A stretch of DNA of 32,545 nucleotides from Rhodovarius sp. Its GTDB lineage: Bacteria > Pseudomonadota > Alphaproteobacteria > Acetobacterales > Acetobacteraceae. Under the pieces are notes generated by a model. That model ran no database searches, had not been told where the DNA came from, and was given only the letters and a program-made list of their open reading frames with translations. A program made the translations under genes and the position numbers. Shown piece by piece: positions 6,859-13,572 of this stretch. The stretch is taken from NCBI GenBank assembly GCA_025057055.1, contig JANWYF010000207.1, forward strand, positions 1-32,545, given 5' to 3'. The first letter of the stretch is position 1; each line of letters begins with the position of its first letter.

Positions 6859-7961
6859 CGGCGCCGCTGCTCATCGCCTCCGAGATCTATCGCGGCTCCT
6901 CCTATGGCCCCAAGCATCCGCTGGCGATCGAGCGCGTCCCGCCTACCCTTGACCTGATCCGCGCCCTGGGCTGGTTCGACCCCGCCCGCTATCGCGAGGC
7001 GCCGGTTGCGACCGTGCCCGAATTGGCGCGCTTTCACAGCCTTGACTACATCGCCGCGCTGCAGCGGGCCGAGGCGACGCAGCAGGTGAGCGCCGCCGAC
7101 CGCGCCCGCTTCCGGCTGGGGGCCGATGGCAATCCGATCTTTCGCGAGATGTTCCGCCGCCCGGCCACCGGGGCAGGCGGCGTGCTGGCCGGCGCCAGGC
7201 TGACCTTGGGGGGCGGCATCGCCCATATCCCGGGCGGGGGGACGCATCACGGCAGGCCCGACCGCGCGGCGGGCTTCTGCTACCTCAATGATTGCGTGCT
7301 CGGCATCCTCGCCTGGCTCGATGCCGGGGTTGCGCCCATCCTCTATGTCGACATCGACGCCCATCACGGCGATGCGGTCCAAGATGCCTTCCACGACGAG
7401 GATCGGGTCTTCACCCTCTCGGTGCATGAGGCGGGCCGCTGGCCCTTCACCGGTGCGGCGGATGACCGCGCCGGTGGCGCCGCGCTCAACCTGCCGCTGC
7501 CCCCGGGGGCGACCGATGCCGATCTGTTCGCCCTGCTCGATGGGGTGATCCTGCCGCTCGCGCAGCGCCTCAAGCCCCAGGCGATCATGATCCAGGCCGG
7601 GGCCGATGCGATCGCGGAGGACCCGCTCTCCCGCCTCGCCTTCTCTAACGCGGCGCACCGGGCGGTGGTGGCCGCGCTCCAGCCGATGGCGCCGCGCCTG
7701 CTGCTGCTGGGCGGCGGCGGCTATAACCCGTGGTCGGTCGCGCGCTGCTGGACGGCGCTGTGGGGCGTGCTTAACGGCTGGTCCGCGCCTGACCGCCTGC
7801 CGGCGGCGGCCGAGGCCGTGCTGCGCCGGCTCTCGCTCGACCGCGCGGTCGGCCGCCACCCGCCCGAACATTGGTTCACCACCCTGCATGATCCGCCGCG
7901 CCTGGCTCCGCTGCGCGAGGAGACCCGGGACCTGCTCAGGCGGCATGCCGCCGTGCCATGA
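6855..7961 (+). CDS. Histone deacetylase-like amidohydrolase (AcuC/HDAC superfamily)
   Basis: A 368-residue zinc hydrolase of the arginase/deacetylase fold, starting with GTG at 6855 inside the prpB stop (GTGA). All catalytic positions are present: HH at 131-132 (GGGTHHGR), zinc ligands D168 and H170 in DIDAHHGD, the third zinc ligand D251 in QAGADAIAEDPL, and the transition-state Tyr 290 in LGGGGYN. Bacterial members include AcuC (removes acetyl from lysine of acetyl-CoA synthetase) and polyamine or acetoin-linked deacetylases. With a lyase of acyl metabolism directly upstream, protein deacetylation controlling a CoA-dependent enzyme is a reasonable guess. Nothing in the sequence fixes the substrate. 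Confidence 0.92.
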   Translation: MTAPLLIASEIYRGSSYGPKHPLAIERVPPTLDLIRALGWFDPARYREAPVATVPELARFHSLDYIAALQRAEATQQVSAADRARFRLGADGNPIFREMFRRPATGAGGVLAGARLTLGGGIAHIPGGGTHHGRPDRAAGFCYLNDCVLGILAWLDAGVAPILYVDIDAHHGDAVQDAFHDEDRVFTLSVHEAGRWPFTGAADDRAGGAALNLPLPPGATDADLFALLDGVILPLAQRLKPQAIMIQAGADAIAEDPLSRLAFSNAAHRAVVAALQPMAPRLLLLGGGGYNPWSVARCWTALWGVLNGWSAPDRLPAAAEAVLRRLSLDRAVGRHPPEHWFTTLHDPPRLAPLREETRDLLRRHAAVP

Positions 7962-7967
7962 TGGGCC

Positions 7968-8462
7968 ATGCGTCGCCGTCCGCTTCTCTCCTTCCTGCTC
8001 ATCGCCCTGCCCCTGCCAGGGGCTGCCCAGCCCGGGGTGGATCGGCCCCAGCCCCGACTGCCGACGGAGGAGCTCTACATCCTGACCCGCGATGGCCGGC
8101 GCCATCGCTTCGTGGTCGAGATGGCGGTGGACCCCGCCCAGCAGATGATCGGTCTGATGTTCCGCCCGAGCATCGGGCCAGATGAGGGGATGCTCTTCGA
8201 CTGGGGCAGCCCGCGCGAGTCCAGCATGTGGATGCGCAACACCCTGGTCAGCCTCGACATGCTCTTCATCGCCGCCGATGGACGCATCCACCGCATCGCC
8301 GAACGCGCGGTGCCGCTCAGCTTGGAGACCATCTCCTCCCGCGGGCCGGTGCGCGCCACGCTCGAACTGGCCGCCGGCACGGTGGAACGCCTCGGCATCC
8401 GGGTGGGTGATCGGGTGGAACACCGCATCTTCAATGCCGCTCCCGCCGCCTCCGGCCGATAG
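7968..8462 (+). CDS. DUF192 family exported protein
   Basis: A 164-residue protein with an N-terminal signal peptide (MRRRPLLSFLLIALPLPGAA, likely cut after GAA), followed by a complete DUF192 domain. Family hallmarks include QQMIGLMFRPSIGPDEGMLF, the SSMWMRNTLVSLDMLFI core with its M-W-M-(R/K)-N-T motif, and a C-terminal LELAAGTVERLGIRVGD block. The domain is a small beta fold of unknown function, usually periplasmic. The gene begins 6 bases after the deacetylase stop and should be translated from the same message. The function cannot be assigned. Confidence 0.9.
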   Translation: MRRRPLLSFLLIALPLPGAAQPGVDRPQPRLPTEELYILTRDGRRHRFVVEMAVDPAQQMIGLMFRPSIGPDEGMLFDWGSPRESSMWMRNTLVSLDMLFIAADGRIHRIAERAVPLSLETISSRGPVRATLELAAGTVERLGIRVGDRVEHRIFNAAPAASGR

Positions 8463-8467
8463 CGGCC

Positions 8468-8496
8468 TTGCGCCTTCCGTTCCGGCCCCATAGCTT
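8468..8496 (+). promoter_or_regulatory. Putative tRNA-Pro promoter
   Basis: TTGCGC (8468-8473), a 17-base spacer, TAGCTT (8491-8496). Transcription would start about 8503, only about 7 bases before the mature tRNA 5' end at 8510, as expected for a stand-alone tRNA gene. Confidence 0.5.
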
Positions 8497-8509
8497 GCCG
8501 CGGGCCATC

Positions 8510-8583
8510 CGGGGCGTGGCGCAGCCTGGTAGCGCGCCTGTTTTGGGTACAGGAGGTCGTGGGTTCGAATCCCGCCGCCCCGA
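8510..8583 (+). tRNA. tRNA-Pro (anticodon UGG)
   Basis: A 74-base tRNA. The acceptor stem CGGGGCG (8510-8516) pairs with CGCCCCG (8576-8582), including the C1-G72 pair characteristic of bacterial tRNA-Pro. The D arm is GCGCAGCCTGGTAGCGC. The anticodon stem CCTGT/ACAGG holds loop TTTGGGT with anticodon TGG at 8544-8546, and the T arm has the GGTTCGAATCC core. The discriminator base is A (8583) and CCA is not encoded. It reads proline CCN codons via the UGG anticodon. Confidence 0.97.
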
Positions 8584-9139
8584 GTCGGTGCCCAGGCATG
8601 GCGCAACAGCCCGACCCGGCCTCTGGCCAGCCCCCGGCGAGGAAGGGGGCGGCCTCGGCCGGCACCTCCCCGCCCGGCCAGATGGCAGGGTGATGGCCCG
8701 AGGTGCGGAGGGCTTGGGCCGCCCATCCCGCTTTCATCACTAGCCGCTGCGCGAGCAGCCCCCTGGCCGCGCCCCGGCGCTGGCCCTTGCCGCTGCGCTG
8801 GCTGCAGCGACCGGTCCGCAAGCCGCGACCCCGGCCGGCGGCCTGCATCCTCCCGCCCGCCGCCGGGCTCGGGCGGGGCGCGGGCCGGGCGGTGCATCAG
8901 CCGGGCCGCCGCCCTGGCATGGCTGTCTGCCGGGCGGGCGCATCTGGGCGGCGGCCATCCCTGCCCCTTGGTTCCGCGCTGGCGGGGCATCGCCCGCCCG
9001 CGGCTTGGGCAGACGATGCGCCGGCGGGTGCTTTGCCGCCGGCTATCCCCTTGATGGACGGCGGCCAAGGCCGCACATCCGGGGCAACACGTCGGGAGGC
9101 GGCGTGTTCTGGGACAACCGAAGGCGAAGGACCGAGCCG
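8584..9139 (+). other. 556-base gene-free stretch between tRNA-Pro and aapJ
   Basis: I see no credible gene here on either strand. Open frames exist but are proline/arginine/alanine-rich low-complexity translations without ribosome binding sites or family features. The contents I can support are a strong hairpin at 8625-8654 just after the tRNA, and a weak promoter-like pair for aapJ (TTGATG 9051-9056, 17 bases, CACATC 9074-9079). The DNA is dominated by short GC-rich words (GCCGG, CGGGC) in both orientations. Confidence 0.5.
8625..8654 (+). terminator. Strong GC hairpin downstream of tRNA-Pro
   Basis: GGCC (8625-8628), a bulged A, GCCCCC (8630-8635), a 9-base loop, then GGGGGC (8645-8650) and GGCC (8651-8654). 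This gives a ten-pair stem with one bulge, 42 bases after the tRNA. There is no T-run, so it is either a GC-only terminator or a 3' boundary for processing. Confidence 0.45.
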
Positions 9140-10171
9140 ATGAAATGGGCAGTGCTCGCGGCCGCTGTGGCCGCATTCCTGGGCTTGAGCGCGGGCGATG
9201 CGCTCGCCGGGCGCGACCTCGATCAGATCCGCCAGCGCGGCGTGCTGCGCTGCGGGGTGCAGGCCCCCTCCAACCCGGGCTTCGGATTCCCCGACGCCCA
9301 GGGCCGTTGGCAGGGCTTCAACGTCGAGATCTGCCGCGCCATCGCCATCACCATCCTGGGCGATCCCAACCGGGTGGAGTTCATCCCGGTCACCACGCAG
9401 AGCCGCTTCCCGGCGCTGGCCTCCGGCGAGGTGGACATCCTCTCCAACAACTCGACCTGGACCCTGACGCGCGATTCCAACGTCAACCGCTTCAATTTCC
9501 CGGCCATCGTCTTCTATGACGGCCAGGCGATGATGGTGCCGCGGCGCCTCAACGTCACCAGCGCCCGCCAGCTCAACGGCGCGACCGTCTGCGTCCAGCC
9601 CGGCACGACGACCGAGCTCAACCTCGCCGACTATTTCCGCCAGCACAACATGCGCTTCACGCCGGTGGTGGTGGCCGACCTCGACGAGCTGCGCCGGGCC
9701 TATGACAGCGGCCGCTGCGACGTCTTCACCAACGACTTCGCCGCGCTCGCCGCCCAGCGGACCCTGCTCTCCCGCCCGCAGGATCACATCATCCTGCCCG
9801 AACGCCTGAGCAAGGAGCCTCTCTCCCCGGTCATCCGGCAGGGTGATGAGGAGCTGACCAACATCGTCGCCTGGACGGTCTTCGCCCTCATCGACGCGGA
9901 GGAGATGGGCATCACCCAGGCCAATGTCGACCAGATCGCCGCCACCTCGACCGACCCGCGGGTGCGCCGGCTGCTCGGCGTGGAGGGCAATATGGGCGAG
10001 AGCCTCGGCGCGGCGCGGCCCGACTATGCGCGGCAGATCATCCGCACCTTCGGCAACTACGGGGAGATCTACGACCGCTGGCTCGGCCCCAACACCCCGC
10101 TCAACCTGGAGCGGGGCATGAACCGCACCTGGCTCCAGGGCGGCCTGCTCTACGCGCCGCCGGCGCGCTGA
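9140..10171 (+). CDS. aapJ: General L-amino acid ABC transporter substrate-binding protein AapJ
   Basis: A 343-residue periplasmic solute-binding protein (SBP_bac_3 family). A signal peptide covers residues 1-23 (cleavage after GDALA). The mature protein opens with a GVLRCGVQ strand typical of AapJ, and has QGFNVEICRAIA and the LDELRRAYDSGRCDVFTND block, which bind the amino acid backbone in this family. The length matches AapJ (about 340), which is longer than ordinary polar amino acid binding proteins. The ATG has AAGGA eight bases upstream. It is the first gene of an aapJ-Q-M operon that takes up a broad range of L-amino acids. Open frame extends upstream but without a signal sequence. Confidence 0.95.
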   Translation: MKWAVLAAAVAAFLGLSAGDALAGRDLDQIRQRGVLRCGVQAPSNPGFGFPDAQGRWQGFNVEICRAIAITILGDPNRVEFIPVTTQSRFPALASGEVDILSNNSTWTLTRDSNVNRFNFPAIVFYDGQAMMVPRRLNVTSARQLNGATVCVQPGTTTELNLADYFRQHNMRFTPVVVADLDELRRAYDSGRCDVFTNDFAALAAQRTLLSRPQDHIILPERLSKEPLSPVIRQGDEELTNIVAWTVFALIDAEEMGITQANVDQIAATSTDPRVRRLLGVEGNMGESLGAARPDYARQIIRTFGNYGEIYDRWLGPNTPLNLERGMNRTWLQGGLLYAPPAR

Positions 10172-10179
10172 ACAGGGCC

Positions 10180-10198
10180 GGGGGGCTGCGCGCCCCCC
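10180..10198 (+). promoter_or_regulatory. Intercistronic stem-loop between aapJ and aapQ
   Basis: GGGGGGC (10180-10186), a 5-base loop, GCCCCCC (10192-10198): a perfect all-GC 7-bp hairpin starting 8 bases after the aapJ stop. Stem-loops at this place in binding-protein operons (malE-malF, hisJ-hisQ) protect the upstream message and lower expression of the permeases relative to the binding protein. That role is inferred here. Confidence 0.6.
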
Positions 10199-10231
10199 AT
10201 CCTGCCATCCGTCTGACCTCGGCCGGGGATC

Positions 10232-11416
10232 ATGAGCAGCAGCAGCCTTCCCCTCGACCCGCCGCGGCCGCTGATCCCGCTGCCCGGCGGGCAGGGGCTG
10301 CGCGGCATCCTCTGGCAGGCGGTGCTGGTCATCGCACTGCTGCTCCTCGGCTGGTCGATCTATCACAACATGCAGGCCAATATGGCCGCGCGCGGCCTGC
10401 AGTTCGGCTTCGGCTTCCTCGGCCGTTCGGCCGGGATCCCGATCGGGGAGAGCATCATCCCCTACACGCCGGCCGATACCTATCAGCGCGCGCTGACTGT
10501 CGGGCTGCTCAATACGCTGCGGGTGGCGGTGCTCGGCATCCTGCTCTGCACCATCCTGGGCGTGCTGCTCGGGATCGCCCGGCTCTCCTCCAACCCGCTG
10601 CTGCGCGGCCTGGTCGGCGCCTATATCGAGGTCATCCGCAACACCCCGCTCGTGCTGCAGCTCGTCTTCTGGCATGCGATCGTGCTGCAGCTGCCCTCCG
10701 TGCGCCAGGCGCTCAACCCCCTGCCTGGCGTCTATCTCTCCCAGCGCGGGGTGAAGCTGCCGGTCTTCGTCGCCGATCAGGCCCTGTTCGCCTGCCTTGC
10801 GGGCTTCGCGCTCGGGCTGCTGTTGTGGCTCGTGCTTGCCTGGCGTGAGCGTGCGCGCCAACGGCTGAGCGGCGAACGGCGCTCCACCCTGCTGCCCGGT
10901 CTGCTGCTCACGGCGGGGCTGCCTGTACTGGCAGCCGCCATCTTCGGCGCGCCGCGCTGGGATTGGCCGCAGCTCGCGGGCTTCAACTTCGAAGGCGGCG
11001 TGACCCTCTCGCCCGAGTTCTTCGCCCTCCTCCTCGGCCTCGTGCTCTACACGGCGGCCTTCGTGGCCGAGATCGTGCGCGCCGGCATCCAAGCCGTGCC
11101 GAAGGGGCAGTGGGAGGCCGCGCGCGCCCTCGGCCTGCCGCGCGGGCGGATCATGCGCCTGGTCATCCTGCCGCAGGCGCTGCGCGTCATCATCCCGCCG
11201 CTGACCAGCCAGTATCTCAACCTGACCAAGAACAGCTCGCTTGCGGTCGTCATCGGCTATCCGGATCTGGTCTCGGTCTCCAACACCTCGATCAACCAGA
11301 CCGGCCAGGCCGTCGAGGTGATCCTGATCTTCATGACGGTCTATCTGCTGATCTCGCTGTTCACCTCGCTGCTGATGAACCTCTACAACCGCGCGGTGGC
11401 GCTGAAGGAGCGCTGA
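10232..11416 (+). CDS. aapQ: General L-amino acid ABC transporter permease AapQ
   Basis: A 394-residue inner-membrane permease of the His/Glu/Gln/Arg/opine family, the usual AapQ size. The first helix is at about residues 27-46. After it comes a long hydrophilic loop, then the TGLLNTLRVAVLGI-type helix that opens the permease domain. A large non-conserved insert follows (about 165-250), and the cytoplasmic EAA coupling loop near residues 293-315 (EAARALGLPRGRIMRLVILPQALR) contacts the ATPase. It starts 60 bases after aapJ across the hairpin at 10180-10198, and ends 1 base before aapM. It pairs with AapM as a heterodimer. Confidence 0.95.
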   Translation: MSSSSLPLDPPRPLIPLPGGQGLRGILWQAVLVIALLLLGWSIYHNMQANMAARGLQFGFGFLGRSAGIPIGESIIPYTPADTYQRALTVGLLNTLRVAVLGILLCTILGVLLGIARLSSNPLLRGLVGAYIEVIRNTPLVLQLVFWHAIVLQLPSVRQALNPLPGVYLSQRGVKLPVFVADQALFACLAGFALGLLLWLVLAWRERARQRLSGERRSTLLPGLLLTAGLPVLAAAIFGAPRWDWPQLAGFNFEGGVTLSPEFFALLLGLVLYTAAFVAEIVRAGIQAVPKGQWEAARALGLPRGRIMRLVILPQALRVIIPPLTSQYLNLTKNSSLAVVIGYPDLVSVSNTSINQTGQAVEVILIFMTVYLLISLFTSLLMNLYNRAVALKER

Positions 11417-11417
11417 G

Positions 11418-12488
11418 ATGGCCGCCGCCCCCGCCCTGCCCGGTCTCGCGGCCCGTCTGCGCGCCTTCGTGGCGGCCTGTTTCGCAGGCCCGGTCAACAC
11501 CCTCATCACCCTCGGCTGCCTTGGCCTGCTCGCGCTCTTCCTGCCGCCCTTCGTCAACTGGGCGCTGATCGAGGCCACCTGGTCGGGCACCGCCGCGACC
11601 TGCCGGGCGGGCAACGGGGCCTGCTGGGCCTTCGTGCGGGAGAAGTTCTGGTTCTCGATCTTCGGCCTCTATCCCTTCGAGGAGCGCTGGCGGCCCGCCA
11701 CCATGCTGGTGATCCTGGTCGCCATGGTGGTGGCCTCCACCATCCGCCGTTTCTGGAACCGCTGGCTGCTGCTGGCCTGGGCGGTGGCCGCCCCGGCGAT
11801 GTGGATCCTGATGCAGGGCGGCCTCTTCGGCCTGCCCTATGTGCAGACGCGCCTATGGGGTGGGCTGGCCATCACCGGCATCATCGCGGTCTTCGGCCTG
11901 GCCCTCGGCTATCCGCTCTCCATCCTGCTCGCGCTCGGGCGGCGTTCTTCCCTGCCGCTGCTGCGCTGGTTCTGCACCGCGCTGATCGAGTGCATCCGCG
12001 GCGTGCCGCTGATCTCGCTGCTGTTCATGGCAGCGATCATGGTGCCGCTCTTCCTGCCGCAAGGCGTGACGGTGGATCGGCTGATCCGCGTCCTCTTCGC
12101 CTATACCCTCTTCACCGCGGCCTATATGGCCGAGGTGGTGCGCGGCGGGCTGCAGGCAATCCCGCGCGGGCAGTACGAGGCGGCCGACAGCCTCGGCCTG
12201 ACCTATTGGCAGAAGATGCGCCTGATCATCCTGCCGCAGGCGCTGACCATCACCATCCCAGCCCAGGTCAACACCTTCATCGGCCTCTTCAAGGATACCA
12301 CGCTCGTCGTGGTGATCGGCGTCTTCGACTTCTTCACCACGCTGCGCGCGGCCTTGGGCGATCCCAACTGGCTGGGTTTCCCGACCGAGGCGTATGTGTA
12401 TGCCGCGACGGTCTATTTCGTGCTCTGCTTCGCCATGAGTCGCTATTCGCTCGCCCTCGAACGCCGCTTCCGGGCCGGCCAGCGCTGA
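11418..12488 (+). CDS. aapM: General L-amino acid ABC transporter permease AapM
   Basis: A 356-residue permease, partner of AapQ. Hydrophobic segments cover the N-terminal helix (about 26-48), several helices to about residue 185, and the conserved permease core with the EAA loop YEAADSLGLTYWQKMRLIILPQAL near 253-276. The start ATG at 11418 has AAGGAG (11405-11410) seven bases upstream, inside the aapQ end, and follows the aapQ stop with 1 base between. The gene that should follow in a canonical aapJQMP operon, the ATPase aapP, is not present; a TctC-type gene with its own promoter-like sequence comes next. The ATPase must be supplied from elsewhere or the operon was broken. Confidence 0.94.
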   Translation: MAAAPALPGLAARLRAFVAACFAGPVNTLITLGCLGLLALFLPPFVNWALIEATWSGTAATCRAGNGACWAFVREKFWFSIFGLYPFEERWRPATMLVILVAMVVASTIRRFWNRWLLLAWAVAAPAMWILMQGGLFGLPYVQTRLWGGLAITGIIAVFGLALGYPLSILLALGRRSSLPLLRWFCTALIECIRGVPLISLLFMAAIMVPLFLPQGVTVDRLIRVLFAYTLFTAAYMAEVVRGGLQAIPRGQYEAADSLGLTYWQKMRLIILPQALTITIPAQVNTFIGLFKDTTLVVVIGVFDFFTTLRAALGDPNWLGFPTEAYVYAATVYFVLCFAMSRYSLALERRFRAGQR

Positions 12489-12498
12489 GGGCGGGTGC

Positions 12499-12527
12499 TG
12501 GACAGCCCGGCCGGGGCGCGCCATAGC
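12499..12527 (+). promoter_or_regulatory. Putative promoter of the TctC-type gene
   Basis: TGGACA (12499-12504, one mismatch to TTGACA), a 17-base spacer, CATAGC (12522-12527). It lies in the 65-base gap after aapM and would give the following gene its own transcript, separate from aap. The -10 register is uncertain by two bases. Confidence 0.5.
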
Positions 12528-12553
12528 CCCGCCGACGCCCAGGAGAGGATATC

Positions 12554-13522
12554 ATGCGCACCGGCCGTCGCCTTGCCCTCGCCCTGCCTGCCCTCCTGCC
12601 GGCCGCGGCCGCGGCCCCGGGCTGGGCGCCCAGCCGACCGATCCGCCTGATCGTGCCCTTCACCGCCGGGGGCGCAACCGATGCCTCGGCCCGGATCATG
12701 GCCGAACGCATGGGCCCGCTGCTCGGCCAGCCGGTGATGGTCGAAAATCGCCCGGGCGCGGGGGGCAATGTGGGGGCCGAGGCGGCGGCCAAGGCCGATC
12801 CGGACGGCCATACGCTGCTGATGTGCACGATCGGCACCGCGAGCATCAACCAGTTCCTCTACCCGCGCCTGCCCTTCGACCCGCAGCGCGACTTCGCGCC
12901 GATCGCCCTGGTCAGCATGGTGGCCAACGGCATCATCGCCCATCCCTCGCTGCCGGCGCAGAACCTGCGGGAGATGATCGACTTCGCCCGCCGCAATCCG
13001 GGGCGGCTCAACTACGCCACGCCCGGCAACGGCAGCTCGGGCCATATGAGCGGCGAATACCTGAAGTTCCGCACCGGGGTGGACATCGGCCATGTGCCCT
13101 ATCGCGGCACCGGCGTGCTGCTCCCGGATCTCCTGGCCGGCCGGGTCGATCTCTCGATCGACAATCTGCCCGCCTATCTGCCCCATCTGCGCGAGGGCCG
13201 GCTCCGCCTGCTCGCGGTCACCAGCCGCGAGCGCTGGTTCGCCGTGCCCGAGGCGCCGACCGTGATCGAAAGCGGCATCGCCGATTTCGAGGCGGTCGCC
13301 TGGTTCGGCCTGCAGGCCCCCGCCCGCACGCCGGAGGCCGCCCTGCGCCGGCTGTCGGAAGTGGCGCTCGCCATCCTGGCCGAACCGGCCACCCAGCAGC
13401 GCTTCCGCGACATCGGCGCGGCCGCCACCCCGCTCGATGCCGCCGCCTTCCAGCGTTTCATCGAGGCCGAGAACGCCAAATGGAGCGAGGTGGTGCGGGT
13501 CGCGCGCATCCGCCTGGAATAG
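12554..13522 (+). CDS. Tripartite tricarboxylate transporter receptor (TctC / Bug family)
   Basis: A 322-residue periplasmic binding protein. The N-terminal signal sequence (MRTGRRLALALPALLPAAAAA) is followed by the Bug family pattern: RPIRLIVPFTAGGATDASAR near 35-54, VENRPGAGGNVGAEAAAKADPDGHTLL near 64-90, and HVPYRGTGVLLPDLLAGRVD near 176-195. Such proteins capture carboxylates or aromatic acids for a TctAB permease, or act in sensing. No tctA or tctB is nearby, so this is an orphan Bug protein, a class that is greatly expanded in Acetobacteraceae and Burkholderiales. The ligand is unknown. The ATG follows AGGAGAGG (12541-12548). It is not the missing transport ATPase. Confidence 0.94.
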   Translation: MRTGRRLALALPALLPAAAAAPGWAPSRPIRLIVPFTAGGATDASARIMAERMGPLLGQPVMVENRPGAGGNVGAEAAAKADPDGHTLLMCTIGTASINQFLYPRLPFDPQRDFAPIALVSMVANGIIAHPSLPAQNLREMIDFARRNPGRLNYATPGNGSSGHMSGEYLKFRTGVDIGHVPYRGTGVLLPDLLAGRVDLSIDNLPAYLPHLREGRLRLLAVTSRERWFAVPEAPTVIESGIADFEAVAWFGLQAPARTPEAALRRLSEVALAILAEPATQQRFRDIGAAATPLDAAAFQRFIEAENAKWSEVVRVARIRLE

Positions 13523-13532
13523 CCCCCGGGGC

Positions 13533-13561
13533 GTGACGGCGTGGCCCGGCGGCGCTATGGC
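13533..13561 (+). promoter_or_regulatory. Putative promoter of the ene-reductase gene
   Basis: GTGACG (13533-13538), a 17-base spacer, TATGGC (13556-13561), immediately upstream of the ATG at 13573. The resulting leader would be very short (about 5 bases), so translation may be near-leaderless or the real promoter may lie further upstream. Confidence 0.35.
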
Positions 13562-13572
13562 CCGGGGTTGAG

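Noticed and set aside
8075-8848. Open frame antisense to tRNA-Pro, containing GFEPTTSCTQNRRATRLRHAP-like text
   Set aside because: This peptide text is the well-known artefact produced by translating the complement of tRNA-Pro. The sense-strand frame (RGVAQPGSAPVLGTGGRGFES type) is the same artefact. Neither is a gene.
8584-9139. Genomic island or prophage inserted at tRNA-Pro
   Set aside because: No integrase, no repeated tRNA 3' end and no transposase in or beyond this stretch; the following genes are ordinary transporter genes with the same base composition.
8897-11614. Very long minus-strand frame opposite aapJ and aapQ
   Set aside because: Rich in His, Asp, Gln and Arg, with no recognisable domain; complement of real coding sequence with strong family matches.
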